From NCBI GenBank assembly GCA_905250025.1, contig CAJNOJ010000045.1, forward strand, positions 1 through 64,000: a DNA stretch of 64,000 nt, given 5' to 3'. Source of the DNA: Adineta ricciae (Eukaryota; Rotifera; Eurotatoria; Adinetida; Adinetidae). Position 1 is the stretch's first letter, and every line of letters starts with the position of its first letter. Both the position numbers and the translations under genes were made by a program. Shown here piece by piece: positions 9,301 through 21,700 of this stretch. The notes beneath the pieces were generated by a model that had not been told where the DNA came from, did not search any database, and saw nothing but the letters and a program-made list of their open reading frames with translations.

Positions 9301-11492
9301 TTAACAAGTCGTTTTCAATGGTTGAATACAAGAATCGTCAACATCAGTTGTCAATCGACGATCATCTATTTGAACCGTGCTTTCTTTCTACAATAGAGAA
9401 AAACACGTTTTTTCTTTCATGGTTCGAATATAAGAAACCATACCGGTCGTGAAACAGATCGCGAGATTAATAATTCCAATCGTGTTCGATCAGCACTACT
9501 ACACATGTCTTTTTCGTATCGATCATTTCGTCCTAGCCATTGCTTACAACTTGTCCATGTGTGCGTAGATCGCAAACGACGAGATACAGTGTCTCGGACC
9601 TAGAGAAGGAATTCATCATTCCATTACGAAATATCGAAACTTACTTCAGTATTCAAGAAACAATAAAGTAATGAACAGAAAAATCCTTGAAACGTGACCA
9701 AGAAATACGTCACCGAACAATAAAGTGCAAACAATGGAATTGATTGACGGTCTTGAATGTAACAAAATGTACGAAATAATTTCTTTTTCCGAACTCGAAC
9801 GTGTCTTACCAGGTGAAACAAATGTTTCCAACATATGTGTGATACCCAATAATGGTAAAAGAAAAACAGCTGCTTTGACTGCTTTTCTACAAGTAAATTT
9901 CATGAAACGAAAGTTCGAGATCTGTCAAAATTTACCTAACAAATCTTGTATTCATTGATCCACGTCGGGTTCGACTGAAATAGATTAGAATTCGAAATAA
10001 GATATCATGAAACATCTATTCCTCATTGTTAACATAAGCGATTGAAAATATCGAGCTTTTCATTTACCGATGAATGCAACTCTTCAAGCTAGATAAGATG
10101 CCGGGAGGATGTTTAGACGTAGGTTTCTTTTTAGGAAAACGAATCTCTTTCGAAGAAGACTTGCTGCGAATCGACAAGGTTTTAGTGACATTCACGTACT
10201 TATCACGTAACTGTTTTTCCGAACCTTCTTTAATTTTAACCAACAGTACTCGAATGATATTCAACAGAAAGATAACATTTATCTAAAAGAACTCTTTTTC
10301 GATTCATTTCAACGAATTATCAAGAACAACTTACGATCATCACTGCATATCGAGGCCCATCGACAATGTAATAATATTTCAAATAATTATAATTTGCCCA
10401 ACATCTGCATTATGAATAACAATGTTGACATCTCATCATTTCAGTGTTTCACTTACTTTCGTCCACTTTCTTTCAGGAACATAACAATACTCCAACTCAA
10501 GGTAATACAAAAAGGTACAACTAAAACCGACGATTTGAAACAAATGTTGGCTTTTCCTTTTCGACTTACTCCATCCGATGATATAGAAGTAATAAGTTTT
10601 AAAATGATTCTTAAATACACTAACAGTTAAAACATTATTCAAGTGAATGCCTTCACAAAGCATCCACATAAACATGGCACTGATACTGAACTGGAGAAAG
10701 ACAACTTTCAATGGACATAGATAAGTCAACACAGATGGAGCCGCCGGCGAAGGAGTACTTGCATTCGTACCACATGCCAGTGGTACAAAATGCGATGGTG
10801 TATTCCTTTGTTTCATTTCGATACTGAATACAAAAAAATGGCCAATCGTGTCCGTGAGAAACGAAATTTCCTACTTACCCATAGTTAACTATGCGTGCGA
10901 CGATTTGAATAAAGATGGCTAATAAAAGATTGATATGAATCTTCGTTCGGCTGCAATAGAGTGATCTAGGAAAAGGAGAATAGAAGCAATTGAATTGACT
11001 TTTCTGATTTTTTATACCTGAATGTTAGAAATATTAAAAGTGAAACAAGAACACTGACGAATGATACTGATAATCCAATAAGTTCAATGATACGAACAGC
11101 TTGTAGAATATCTGTATAAGTCTAAAAACAAATCATAAATAATTAGATCATCTTTTGAAGACAAGAGGCAAAACTTCAAACTTTTCTTTGATCGACTGTT
11201 CTTGGGATGTAAAATTTCATCATTAATTCCCACACATCCGGATACACGCATGGTTTATACGAAACATTGGCCCAATTACCTGACGGAAGGCATCGACGTG
11301 TGACAAATTCTAAATAATTTTTAAATAAAATTAAATTTTTTTCTCTAGAAAATACTAACTGCTTGGATCGACGCCTCCCATAGCCAATGATGCGCATGGC
11401 ATGGTCACCGAATCATTCGCCAGTGTTTGCGGCCAACATAGATTATCAAGCAGTGGAGGACAATACAGACTTTCATCTTCTATTGACAACAT
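9301..11492 (-). CDS. Secretin-family (class B) G-protein-coupled receptor
   Basis: Twelve exons, in gene order: 11492-11360, 11309-11182, 11121-11018, 10965-10879, 10823-10570, 10520-10457, 10404-10335, 10282-10068, 9886-9810, 9751-9645, 9599-9444, 9387-9301. They total 1482 nt, or 493 aa, and every intron is about 40-90 nt. The N-terminus is a hormone-receptor domain (CPPLLDNLCWPQT ... RRCLPSGNWA ... YKPCV). Helix landmarks follow: RTKIHINLLLAIF (TM2), FMWMLCEGIHLNN (TM3), YYFYIIGW (TM4), NVIFLLNIIRVLLVK (TM5), RKAVKAAVFLLPLLGI (TM6) and FQGFFCSLLYCFLNTEV (TM7). Family knowledge predicts a Gs-coupled neuropeptide receptor at the plasma membrane. The subtype (calcitonin/DH31, PDF or CRF-like) cannot be settled. 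The first conserved ectodomain cysteine and a signal peptide are not visible, so an upstream exon is possible. The acceptor-like edge at 11479 fits that, while a TATA box at 11525 argues for the ATG at 11492. Confidence 0.88.
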
Positions 11493-11524
11493 ATGAGCAT
11501 ATCACAACCACGTGGACGGTCGAC

Positions 11525-11532
11525 TATTTATA
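11525..11532 (-). promoter_or_regulatory. TATA box candidate for the class B GPCR
   Basis: TATAAATA on the minus strand, about 33 nt upstream of the ATG at 11492. It would give a very short 5' UTR if used. Position and sequence are the only evidence. Confidence 0.35.
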
Positions 11533-13601
11533 CGTATTCGTAAATCTTAAAAACAAATTTTTCGATAAGAATCTCAACTGTTGTTTTTGCTAAAAAACCA
11601 AGAAAGAATAACATACTGTTCCTGATAACAACATTCAGTGTATCATAAAAATCTTCTGATGAGATATATCAATCATCGTTTTGACATGACTTTTTTCAAT
11701 AGTACAAAATAGAAATACTTTCATAATATAATCTCAATCGTATCGTGATCACTAATCATAATCTAGATCAAATATGATGGGTACTTGCGCCTGGAAAAGT
11801 CATTTTCTCTTACTTCACCGCTTGGCTGATGTTCCCGTCAAAGGCAACTATCTGTTTACATCTAACAAGTTGTAGGTTATTATATCAGAAGGCTTTACCT
11901 CGAGCTTTATTATCGAACAGATGGATTCGATATTTAGTCAAAGATTAGGTTTTTCTACGTCAGATTTTGTCAATTCTCATCGTCTCGATTGCTGTTTGTA
12001 ATTAAAAATCTCGCGTTCTATTTTGTCTGTTTATCTGAATAGTTAATAAAGCTTCAAATGTAATCTAGAATAAACAGTCGACTGACAAAACTGCAATTTA
12101 ATTAACCACGTCTTCCTCAGTCAAAGGCGAAACGTTCCCTTCTGGTTATGATTAATCTTTTCCTTTCACTGATTTGCTTTCCTCAAGACTTACCGGCAAG
12201 ATATCAATAATCTTAAGTGATTTATCAAGTCTGTATTGATCAATGATATGATCGATGAGTCGCCTTCAATAACGTTGAACGCAAAACTCTAATGAACATC
12301 AATGTGACTTCATGTCGAAAGTAATTTGTCTCTTTTCCATGGAGACACGTTGAAAAGAAAAGACATGTCGCGTGAAAACTGATCGGAATGAACTAATATT
12401 GACCTCAAACTGCCTTTTCTCAATGATGAGAGCGGAGAAAATGAAATATTTTTCTCTTTAAATGATTATTTGATATCAGTAAATAAAGACATACGCTATA
12501 ATTAATAACAACGTCTCAAATGATGTTTTTTTTTTCGATTTATTATGGTTAAAAAAAACAAAATTGACAGGTAAACTAACTAGTTTGACTTTGAAAAGCG
12601 AAAATTGATATTATCTCTCCAAATTAATTTTTTCCTCAATCGCGTAAATACTGAAATTAGGCAAATCTTTAGCGTTGACTGACAATATTCAATCGAAGGA
12701 TTCCGATTGTCAGAAACTAGAGCATAGAAAATTAATTTGTCCTTTTTCTGTTCCAGTCGCTATGAAAGCGAAATTTGTAAGACAAGTCTAAGCAACATAC
12801 CTGTGATTGAAAGAGAAAAACGAAAGACGTTTGTTGTTCGCAAACAACGATTATCGTGTATTTGTCAAGGTGAACGATGTACTGCACACAATGGTATCAA
12901 TCAAAGAATGTGACTCAATAAAGGACACACTATGCACGCACGGTTGTCTGTCTATATCGAGGACTACCGTAAAGAACCGTCATCATCATTAACAGTACAT
13001 ACGATGTCTTTTATTTTGGCAGAAAACAACGAATCAGTCTAGAAGGAAAGAGAAAAAAGAGAGAAGAGGAGAACGGCAAATAATCGTCATGCTTACTTTC
13101 ATTATGATAGAAAGTAAGCAAGCAGAACGAATGAATACACAAATAGATCACGATTTAGCGTCCGAATTTTGTTTTATACGAAAATCTCGCGGATATTCTG
13201 AAAATCAAGAAAAGAATAGAAATCTATTCGATTTGACTAACCGCATCGATTGACAGTAGTCGAATGACGATTAACAGACAATAGGACAAGCGAAATGAAA
13301 ATAATGGATGATTATGAAAAACAAACCTGTTTTGTTTGAGAGACAGAAGTAAATCTTCGGGCAATCTTTTATCGATTTTGTTGTTTTGGATGGATAGAAT
13401 GTCATCAGACATTCGAAAATGTCTATTTTTGTGACGTTTTTCTAGATAATTACAAATAATGACATTATGACAATCTCTTGATACGTATTAGAAGAAGAGA
13501 ACCAAAAACATCTGTTTGACTAACGAAAGACTAGACCTAATTGAATTAGAGATCGATTTGATCGTTTATCGGACACCTATAGCTGTATTTTTTTGCAATA
13601 T
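11533..13601. other. Gene-poor intergenic stretch
   Basis: About 2 kb of AT-rich sequence with no convincing gene. On the minus strand near 13224-13412 there is a short open frame (ILSIQNNKIDKRLPEDLL) with a faint leucine-rich-repeat rhythm and possible splice sites around it, but no confirmable neighbouring exon. Confidence 0.4.
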
Positions 13602-14010
13602 TCATACGACAATGAATCGCGAGAATGGTAATAAAGCTACTCTACTAGTTAGTAGAGTATTTCTAATAAAAAAATAATGATTGAGTTTCGTTTGATAATA
13701 ATTATCGAAGATGGAAGTACTTTGTTCGTTGACAATTCGATTATTAGGAGATTTTCTTGTCACTGCAGGTGTTCCAATTCCTCTACGAATAACCGGGTCA
13801 TTATGATCGAGTCCTGCAGTGCTATTCACGATAACTATCGTAAAACCAACATAGACAGGTGTTCGTTGAGAAATATTTAGAGAGTAATCATGATTTATTG
13901 ACAGTTCACCAGTACAAAATCGACTGGTAATAATATGAGAACTACTTATCAAAGATCAACCTGCCTGTTGTGAACCGAACATCAAATGAACAATATTAAC
14001 AATGTCCTGT
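13602..14010 (-). pseudogene. Possible relic of a trypsin-like serine protease
   Basis: On the minus strand the reading SLISSSHIITSRFC recalls the His-loop of trypsins (SLIS..HI(V/L)TAAHC), preceded by FGSQQAG and an in-frame TGA where a Gly would be expected. The AAHC catalytic His is not there; the equivalent positions read SRFC. Further on, NSTAGLDHNDPVIRRGIGTP keeps the frame open but has no clear catalytic Asp. No signal peptide or Ser-loop was found. If the assignment is right it is a broken fragment. Coincidental resemblance remains possible. Confidence 0.28.
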
Positions 14011-14395
14011 GTATTATTAGAACAGGAGACGATCGTAAATAGACGTTGATAATGATAACTGATGCAAAATCGAATACGGAAACCGATAGTTATTTCAGAT
14101 ACACTTCTCAGCGTGGTGTGAGTGCGTAGAATTGGTCAGATGAGTGAGGATGTGAGAGTAAAGAGATAACGATATTCGAAGTGTTTACATATGATCTATA
14201 TGACTGTATCTCAGAAAATAGACAAATGATTGAAACATTATTGTGAATCTCTCGTCCGTAGTTTCATGTTATTGAAGACAAATAGAAAAATAGTACAAAA
14301 AAAGAAACCAGAAGACATTCACATTAATAGAGAAAACAATCGTAACATTTCAGCATACAATTCATTTACATTGAAGACGAAACAAAACAAAAATT
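14011..14395. other. Intergenic, no feature recognised
   Basis: AT-rich spacer downstream of ARID2. A short plus-strand frame at 14230-14427 is lysine/asparagine-rich, has no family match and overlaps the last ARID2 exon. Confidence 0.4.
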
Positions 14396-17300
14396 TCAAT
14401 TGTAAAGCTCAAATAAACATGAACTGATCGTATGTGATGCTTCGGATGGTTCTAAGGCTAAATTGGCAAGATGTTGTTCGTATTGGCGAAGATTTCTAAT
14501 AAGAAAGTCAACGACATGTTAAATCTGTATTTCAAGTTCGATGAAAGACAACTTACTGTTTTCCGATCAATGAATGACGAGCAATATTACGTAGGATAAG
14601 TGCAGCGGTTAACCGAATACTTTTCGTCAGTGGACCTTCTTTGACTTTGTTCTAATAGAAAAATAAAATTTGCATTTATTGACGAGAAAGACGCAACGTA
14701 CTAGTAGATCATCGAACGAAGTGACTTGCATGTGTCGTCGAACAGCGAGCCAAGCAGCGTCTGGTGCATATCCGACAGTTGTTGATGTCGATGGTCCATT
14801 TGTTGTTGATGCTGTTGTTGTCGTAGACGAAGTCGTAACTGGAATGGCCGATTTCTGTTTAGCTTGTCGAAAGGCAATTTCTGAACAATGACGTTCCTAA
14901 ATGAATTCATTGAATAGAATAACAAAAGACAAATGATCAATAGCAAATCGATCTACTTGTATGTGGCTGATTAAGGCCCATTTTTGTCGTTTGATTCGAT
15001 CACAACCATTCCACAAGCAAACATATTCGGGTAGATATTTGATATGAGCTGAACAAGCATGATGAAACACAGAACGAGCTGTAGGAAACGATCTAAATCA
15101 AACAAAATAAGATGAAACGAAAACAAAGTTATCAATCATGTACTTTCGACAATTCTCCCATTCACAAATATAATCTGAAGGATTAGCCGATGTCATGACA
15201 GTTGAAGAGATCAGTGTGGGTTTAATATCTGGTATTTCTGGTTCGATAGGCTCTTCTTTTTTCATTACTGGTGTTGCGACGTCGATCGCGGCTTTTTTTC
15301 CTGAAGATCGATTTCGTTTTTTCTTTGGCGTTTGTTCATCATTTTGATTGGTGGATTTAGCTGAGCGTTTGTTTATAGACGGTGATTGTTCTTCTACTTT
15401 ACGTTTAAATACCGGCGATGGAATTGAATTATAGACGATAGATGTTGCTAAGACTGGGTCCTCGATGCTCACAACCGCTCGATGACATAGATCATTCAGA
15501 CATGAACGAACATCGTGTTCGATTGAAGGTGGCGATGAACATCGATCAAGAAGATCAGCCATAGTAGAATGAATACTGTTACTCGTACTAGTACTTTCCA
15601 TGCTGCTGGTATCTTCTTCAACCGACGAAGATGGAAGAAGTCGAGCGGGTAGCGGCAGCGGTGGTGGTGGTGCGGGGGCTATAATTATAGCATTTTTTGT
15701 CGGGGTCACCCGTGGCCGAGATGGACGTGAACGTTTTGGTGGTGGAGGTGTCGACGATGGAGATGGAGAAGGCGAAGTACCGTTAACGACAGCAGCGATC
15801 GTTTCCGAAATGGCTGAAGCAAGAAACAGAATGAAATCTTTATTCGCGTCATCGAAAAGTTATTTACAGTCATATTTGCGTTTTTGATCAATAGTTTGGT
15901 TCGACTGTGCATTTGCAACAATGATTGATGTTGAGGATGCATTCTGCGCTGGCGACGTGGTCACTGCTAACAGATTTCCTGATGTAATCACATTTGCTAC
16001 TGAGATTGGTTTTGAATGTTGTTGTTGTAGAATCAATCGATTGTTTGTGCTATAATAACTCTTGTTCATTTCTGTGTTTTCAACAGCATAGGTCTGTTGT
16101 TGTGGCTGCTGCTGCTGCTGTGGTTGCGTAGTTGAGATCACGACGACAGATTGATGAGCATTCAATGTTTGTTGACTTGAAGGTGGTTGGTGATAAGATG
16201 GAAGAAGTACAGGACCTGTCGACATTTCAACAATCTTTATTGTTTTGATCGTCTGAGAAGAAAAACTTCGCGCTTCGATGGTCAATAAATCTATCAGTGT
16301 CGTTATAATCGGTGTCGACGATTGCACTGTAAGTATCGCATTGCACAATTGTTCTCCTACAATTACAATGTCAAATTGAACCCATACAAAGCGCATCTTA
16401 CCTAATTCCGATAGTTGATATAAACATTCTAAAGCATGTACTAGTACAAGTATGTCCGAAACATGGATAAGTCGTTGTATAATGATATCGATATAATCCA
16501 TCAGATAAATTCCATTATCATTTCCTGCATGCGCTAAATTTGCGATAATTTCTAGTCCTCTGATGATTTTCAATCGATCTTCTTGTTCGTTATCTTCATT
16601 GCCGTTCAGCATTAGGTGAAGTAATTGTCGAATAAGATGTCCTTCGTCAGTACTAATCGAACGTAAATGCATATATAACGCTAAATTAGTCCAGATATCG
16701 AACGCATATTTCTGTAACTCAAGTTTCGTGTCACAATACGAAATTAACAATAGAAATATGTAAGTTATTGATGGCGAGGTGCGTAAAGTTTCCACTAAGT
16801 AAAGAGCGTTGGCCTGATCGAAAGAGAGATTTCGTATAATCATGAGAATTTGTTCGATACGAAGTTCTTGCTGTTGTTGATACTCATTGGAATTCGAATT
16901 GAAATTATTGTATAAATACTTTGAAGAATTATTTGTATCGATATTTAAAACTTGCTTCACGATATTCGATGGACAGTAATCGATCCAGAATTGCTCCATA
17001 CGATAGTCTAAGTGCTTCGACCAGATATTCTCATAGAAAAGTTGCAATGAATGATCACTGGCGGATGTGTCAGTCGAGGAGAACAAACCAATATGACGAA
17101 AGAGAATATCTAATAGACGTGGACATTTGCAGAGATGAAACGCTGTCGTACTATTCGTCGTTGACGATAATAACAATAGTGTGTTTAAGGAAAATGTGAG
17201 TTCATTTGGAAAACCACAGAGTAAAGCTAATTCTAGTTTTTCATATTCACTTCGACGAACAAAATCACGAAAAAGACCATATTGAACACGTAGAGAGTCT

Positions 17301-18143
17301 ATAGGAGAGAATGAAGATTGAGTTTTAGGAGGGCGAAAAACCTACCGGAAACATTATGTTGAGAATGATTGTATGATTGTGGCACACGTTGCATATGAGA
17401 AACATTACGTCGTTTGGAATCTTCATCATCATCATCACGTGAATCGATATTTTCACCATTACTGATTTTTTCGAATGCGTATAAATATCTAAATGACGAT
17501 CGAACATCTTCAGTCTGATAGAAAATTTTAAATATACAAAGAATTCTCTTCTCTGAAGGTTAAGTACTCTTGGCTTCTATCAGGCCTCGAAATGACGTTC
17601 TCTTACCGAATGTAAATATTCTTTAAAGCTTGCGTTCCATTCAGACACGTGGAATCGATGCCAAAATGATTCGCAACCGATGACCATAGTTGCCGATCGT
17701 TGACTTTTTCCCAGCCACCATACGCAAGAACAGTGTTGTATAATGCTTGCAAATCAACAACTTGGCCAGCAACTGTCGGTAAACTACGAAGTGTTGTTCT
17801 GAAAAAGAGAAAGTGTAGAATTGATTCATCTTAGATTTCGTGTTACGTACTGCCGGCATCGATGAAATTCTTTAAGACGTTTGAGAAATTCTTCGTAGGA
17901 GGATAACGGCGCTGATGGAGTAGAAACAGACAAGGGAGTTTGAGGTGAATTATTATTATTATTATGAAGATTGGCTGAATCAGTATTTGTTGAATAAAAA
18001 TTCGTGTTGACTGCATGTGAAGGTTGATTAGATGCATGGATAAGAAAAACAGATGATGATGATGATGTCGATGATTGAGTATGATTTGTGGTTGAATTTT
18101 TACACAGAATCGGACGTGGCTGAATTGGTGGTAGAGTTGTCAT
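14396..18143 (-). CDS. ARID2: ARID2 (BAF200), PBAF chromatin-remodelling subunit
   Basis: Multi-exon gene starting at the ATG at 18143 (MTTLPPIQPRP) after a Ser/Asn-rich leader. An ARID domain follows (SYEEFLKRLKEFHRCR, LQALYNTVLAYGGWEKV, ending IYIRYLYAFEKI across a splice join at 17488). Next is an armadillo-like helical region (GFPNELTFSLNTLLLL ... RNLSFDQANALYL ... VLVHALECLYQL) that tracks human ARID2. A long Gln-rich linker leads to two C2H2-type zinc fingers (ICEWENCRK ... VFHHACSAH and CLWNGCDRIKRQ ... ISHIQ) and the conserved C-terminus (EGPLTKSIRLTAALILRNI ... CLFELYN). It should act in the nucleus as the DNA-contacting subunit of PBAF-type SWI/SNF. The RFX-like winged helix of vertebrate ARID2 is not visible: the arm region runs straight into the Gln-rich linker. 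It shares a 650-bp divergent intergenic region with POLR1A. Confidence 0.9.
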
Positions 18144-18795
18144 AATGTTTGTTGAATCTAACTTTTAAAAAGTAAGGCAACAACAAAACAAAACTAAATT
18201 GAATAAACTTGATTTGACGTGAGTTCAATGTGAGAATGGCGATGTCGATGAACCAATGGTAGTCTTCTTGAAACAAATTCGCTTGATAGGATTTGAATTA
18301 AACGATGAAATCAACGATTTTTTATTAGAGAATTAGATTTTTATTTTGTCTCAATCAATACCAAACAAAGAACAATTTCTTCTAGATGGCGGTAAGTGTT
18401 AGATTCATTCAAATACTAAAATATTCTCTAAAATCAGATGATTCTTTTTTGAATGATCAATTTGGTTAACATTAAAAATGAACACTTAATTCAATTTGAA
18501 AGATCCGCATCATTTTCTTAGGAACTTGCAGGTGTGGCGTTGTAAAAGGAGAAGCTATACAACGAACGACCTCTATAACACACAGCAAAATTCTCGTTTT
18601 TTCTTTTTTACTGATTAAGAAATGATCTAAACGGCACTATTAATTTGTCTTTTAACATTCTAATATTTCAAAATTTCATCGTCGCTTCTCATCGGTTCTC
18701 GTCAATTAACCATTCCAATACAAGATTGATTTCGAGCTTACAACATTTCATGAATTTGTACTTCATTTTCTGTTGAAAACGTACACTAGAACACG
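18144..18795. promoter_or_regulatory. Divergent intergenic region between ARID2 and POLR1A
   Basis: 652 bp between two start codons on opposite strands, AT-rich, with no open frame worth calling. It must contain both promoters. No TATA box was obvious, as expected for housekeeping genes. Confidence 0.45.
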
Positions 18796-21700
18796 ATGGA
18801 TACATTGAACTATTATCCATCCGACACCACCATCGGTGGCCTTCAATTTTGTAATTACACATCTGAAGAGATTCGTCGTTTAAGTGTCAAAGAACTAACT
18901 TCATCCCAAGCTATCGATCGACTGGGTGCGCCAGTCTCAGGCGGTCCATATGATCTAGCGCTAGGTCCGTTCGATAAGAACGATCGTTGCTTTACTTGTG
19001 GACAAGGCTTCGTTGCATGTCCAGGTCATTTGGGACACATCCAACTGGTCCTGCCTGTCTACAATCCTGTCTTCTTTCGAAATCTTGTGAATGTAAATGT
19101 CAATCGAACTGTTCGTTTTCAAGTTTATGACGTCACTTTTAGGTTCTACGTGGTTGTTGCCTTCATTGTCATACAATTCAATGCTCAAATGCCGAGAAAT
19201 ATCTATTTTGTATGCAAATGCTCTACCTAAAACATGGCCAAGCTAGTGAAATAGACAGTTTACATTCGATTTATAAACTTTGGATCTTAGAAAAGAAATC
19301 TCTCGATACATTCTATGAACAGATCAATGAACATATGAAATTAAATCCTCCATCGTCGACAAAAGTAGAAGCCACGACGAAAAATCTATTAGCAATTCGA
19401 CAACAGCTGATCAAAGATTTCGAATCAAAAGCATTCAAAACGAAAAGTTCGACGACTCGATTTCATTCGTCTGAAATATTTCTCGATTTTCTCTTTAGAA
19501 AAGTTCTGTCCGAATTGTAACACACCAAGTCGATCCTTACGAGCTGATTCACATACAAAATTATTCTATTCGCAAGGCGTTTCAAACAAACAAATCAAAG
19601 CGTATCAACAGCGCATGTCGAATGTCAGGTAAACGTTCTCCTTCGAACAAAAGATCGACCATTGTCTGTCAATTCTAGACAATCGAAGAAGCTCGATGAA
19701 AACGAAGAAAATGTGGATGATAATGAAGAAGAACAGGTTACGAAAATGATGTCCAGTCAAATGTATCTGACACCACTGGATGTTCTAAAACATTTGGAAA
19801 AAATTTGGGCGAATGAGAAAGAAGTTTTATCGATGTATCTTGCAACTTTACGCTCATCGCATCAATCGATACCCAATACGCATAATAATCCAATAAGTTT
19901 ATTCTTTTTCGAAGTTCTACCTGTTCTTCCATCGAAATTTCGTCCCGTATGTCGAATAATGATTAGAATTCAATAATGGTTAATTTCTTTAAAGGTTCTT
20001 TCGTTCAATGATCAAAAATTTGAAAATCCGAAAACAGTTCGATACTCAACGATCATTCAAGACAATCAGTTAATCAAAGAACTTCTCCTATTGAAAGATA
20101 AACAAACATCCGATGCGCCAGCATCGAATAATGTAAGGGAAAAGTCTTCGTCTGAGTACAACAACGAACTGTTCACTTTTAGAATCGTTCGTCGTTAATC
20201 AATACATTACGTGGGTCAACTAATGAAGAAAAATTGAATAATCTTTGGTTAAAAATGCAAATTACCATTAATTCGATCTTTGATAGTTCGTTGGATAATC
20301 GAAGTGCTGGACGAGTGGCGAAAGGCATTCGTCAAGTAAGATTTTCTTTTGTACAAAGACTAACTTTCTATATAAGAAAATATGACAGGTGATCGAGAAG
20401 AAGGAAGGTCTATTTCGTATGCATATGATGGGTAAACGTGTGAATTATGCGGGTCGATCGGTTGTTTCACCTGATCCGTTCATTGCTACATACGAAATAG
20501 GAATTCCGGAAGTATTTGCGAAGAAATTGACGTATCCAGAATTGGTCACACCACATAATGTTCATGAACTACGACAATTGATTCTAAACGGACCTGACGT
20601 TCATCCAGGGTGAGTTCGGAAATTTTAGAGAACAAAGCTCGAGAGATGAATTTTCAGCGCCAACTTTGTCGAACTCGAAGATGGAACGATTCGTCGTCTG
20701 TTGCCAAACAATTTATCTCAACGAACAGCTGTAGCGAAACTTTTATTAACTCGGGAGAAGCAACACGGACAAACGACATTGATGTCCACAAAAAAAGTCT
20801 ACCGACATCTTCGAAATGGCGATTACGTTCTTGCAAATCGACAACCGACATTACATCGACCTAGTATTCAAGCTCACATGGTAAACGTGAAAATCTGTTT
20901 GCGTTAATTCGATCGAAGTTTGTCTCTAGGCACGTGTATTACCTGGTGAGAAAACATTACGTCTACACTATGCTCAATGCAAGTCTTATAATGCGGATTT
21001 TGATGGTGATGAAATGAACGTTCATTTACCTCAGAATGAATTAACACGAGCTGAAGCAGCTGAATTGAGTGAGAGTGACACTTAGCGACTAATTTGATCT
21101 TATACTGTGTGTTTAGTGATCACATATCAACATTTTCTTGTGAGTAAAGATGGCACACCATTAACTGGTCTTATTCAAGATCATGTCGTAGCCGGAACAG
21201 CATTGACGATGCGCGATCGTTTTTTTGAAAAGTATGTTGACTTGTTCATTCAATTAGATTCTTATCGAGTCATATCGATTTATCAGAGGTGACTATCAAC
21301 AACTTGTATATAATGCGATCGGATCGAACTCTCGACGGAAAATTCGTTTATTACCGCCAACTATTCTCAAACCGAAACAGCTATGGACTGGAAAACAAGT
21401 AAATGTCGTTTAGGAAAGGTTTTGCTCTTTGCATAATGAAGATTTTGTAGATTATCTCAACTATTCTGCTCTACATCCAACCAGAAAAAGAATCACCGTT
21501 GAATCTTGACAGCAAATCAAAGCTTTCTATGAAAGTAAGAAGATTATCGCATTGAATCTTCAATCCAAAAAGCTTTCATCTATTTCAAGTCATGGCCATC
21601 GAAACCCAATGCAACAAATATTGATTTAATGGCCGATACCGACGTTATTATCCGTCAGGGACAACTTCTCTCAGGTTTAATTGATAAAGCTCATTGTGGT

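Noticed and set aside
13224-13412. Short minus-strand frame resembling a leucine-rich repeat
   Set aside because: Only one repeat-like unit and no confirmable adjoining exons; too weak to call.
15600-15887. Gly/Asp-rich plus-strand frame within ARID2
   Set aside because: Antisense shadow of the ARID2 Pro/Ser-rich linker exon, whose identity is secure.
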